The notes under the pieces: generated by a model
What the model was told of the DNA's origin: nothing
What the model saw: the letters and a program-made list of their open reading frames with translations, nothing else
The model's database searches: none
NCBI GenBank assembly: GCA_013002295.1
Contig: JABDKI010000089.1
Coordinates: forward strand, 1-35,660
DNA length: 35,660 bases
DNA from: Altererythrobacter sp.
Lineage (GTDB): Bacteria > Pseudomonadota > Alphaproteobacteria > Sphingomonadales > Sphingomonadaceae
Reading direction: 5' to 3'
Position numbers and translations under genes: made by a program
In this document: positions 35,491 through 35,660 of the stretch, piece after piece
Position numbering within the stretch: position 1 is the stretch's first letter
Layout: the number at the start of each line of letters is the position of its first letter

Positions 35491-35660
35491 AACCAGAGGC
35501 GTTCAAAAAATATTCGCATGCAGAGGTGAGGCTGGACATGGAAAGCGGCATGCGCCATTGACGCTGCACTGCAACATCGCTTCTCTCGGCGCCGCCCCCT
35601 GTGGGCACCACGGGCGTATGGTGCGTGGCCAACCCGGCATTGGAAAGGAAACAACGTCTT
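35491..35660 (+). promoter_or_regulatory. Probable 5' regulatory region of a plus-strand gene beyond the right edge
   Basis: Non-coding sequence upstream of the comEC fragment. TTGACG (35558-35563) could be a -35 box. Directly after it lies TGCACTGCA (35565-35573), a near-palindrome like the TGCA-rich sites bound by PhaR-type regulators before phasin genes. Close to the edge, GGAAAGGAAAC resembles a ribosome binding site, so a plus-strand start codon is expected just after 35660. No start codon is visible, so the gene cannot be named. Confidence 0.35.

Noticed and set aside
35216-35632. 138-residue minus-strand ORF overlapping the comEC fragment
   Set aside because: It is rich in Arg and Cys, has no family resemblance and is a frame shadow. 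It was also considered as the missing ComEC N-terminal part after a frameshift, but it lacks the hydrophobic helices expected there.

Overview
The window looks like a chromosomal segment from an alphaproteobacterium of the order Sphingomonadales, probably Erythrobacteraceae-like. The evidence is a moderately GC-rich, gene-dense layout; an alphaproteobacterial-type pyruvate dehydrogenase E1 beta with an N-terminal lipoyl domain; a LexA operator of the GTTC-N7-GTTC type; and family-typical neighbours (trpC-moaC-moeA-lexA, and grxC-nitrilase-DUF1178). The taxon is inferred from gene content and protein resemblance, with no database search. No phage, insertion sequence, CRISPR array or plasmid module was found; most of the window is core genome.

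Layout. 1-93 is the tail of an NYN/OST-HTH-like protein. 170-1558 (-) is a secreted repeat protein of unknown function, followed by a clear terminator. 1861-5537 (+) holds gyrA and a TauD-type dioxygenase overlapping by ATGA. 5525-6196 (-) is a YhhN-family membrane protein; 6265-7632 (+) is trmFO. 7636-8797 (-) has an EF-hand protein whose membrane anchor is cut off by an in-frame TAA, and a divergent squalene/phytoene-synthase-like protein. 8988-11454 (+) is a TadG-TadE-TadE cluster. 11514-15621 (-) contains pdhB, pdhA, an FtsB/DivIC-like gene and an acyl-CoA dehydrogenase. 15778-18792 (+) has an MscS channel, a haloalkane dehalogenase and an MFS transporter; tRNA-Arg(CCT) follows on the minus strand.

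19009-20582 (-) is the grxC, carbon-nitrogen hydrolase, DUF1178 run. Divergent from it, hsp20 has an RpoH-like promoter and a leader that folds like a ROSE RNA thermometer over its ribosome binding site. A palindrome-rich non-coding stretch of about 330 bp separates hsp20 from pyrG. 21615-24561 (-) is tpiA, secG, pyrG. From 24755 to 34876 (+) runs a long co-directional block: PpiD-like foldase, trpE, a lipoprotein phosphodiester glycosidase, proline iminopeptidase, trpG, trpD, trpC, moaC, moeA and lexA. The trp genes are therefore split by two apparently unrelated genes. At the right edge, the minus strand carries what looks like only the C-terminal part of comEC, followed by a possible promoter region for a plus-strand gene beyond the window.

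Working together: trpE/G/D/C cover chorismate to indole-3-glycerol phosphate; moaC/moeA serve molybdenum cofactor synthesis; pdhA/pdhB form the E1 part of pyruvate dehydrogenase; lexA appears self-regulated. The most notable items are the ROSE-like thermometer, the nonsense-split EF-hand gene, the comEC remnant, the palindrome-dense intergenic region and the two-gene interruption of the trp operon. No clearly new multi-gene system was identified.
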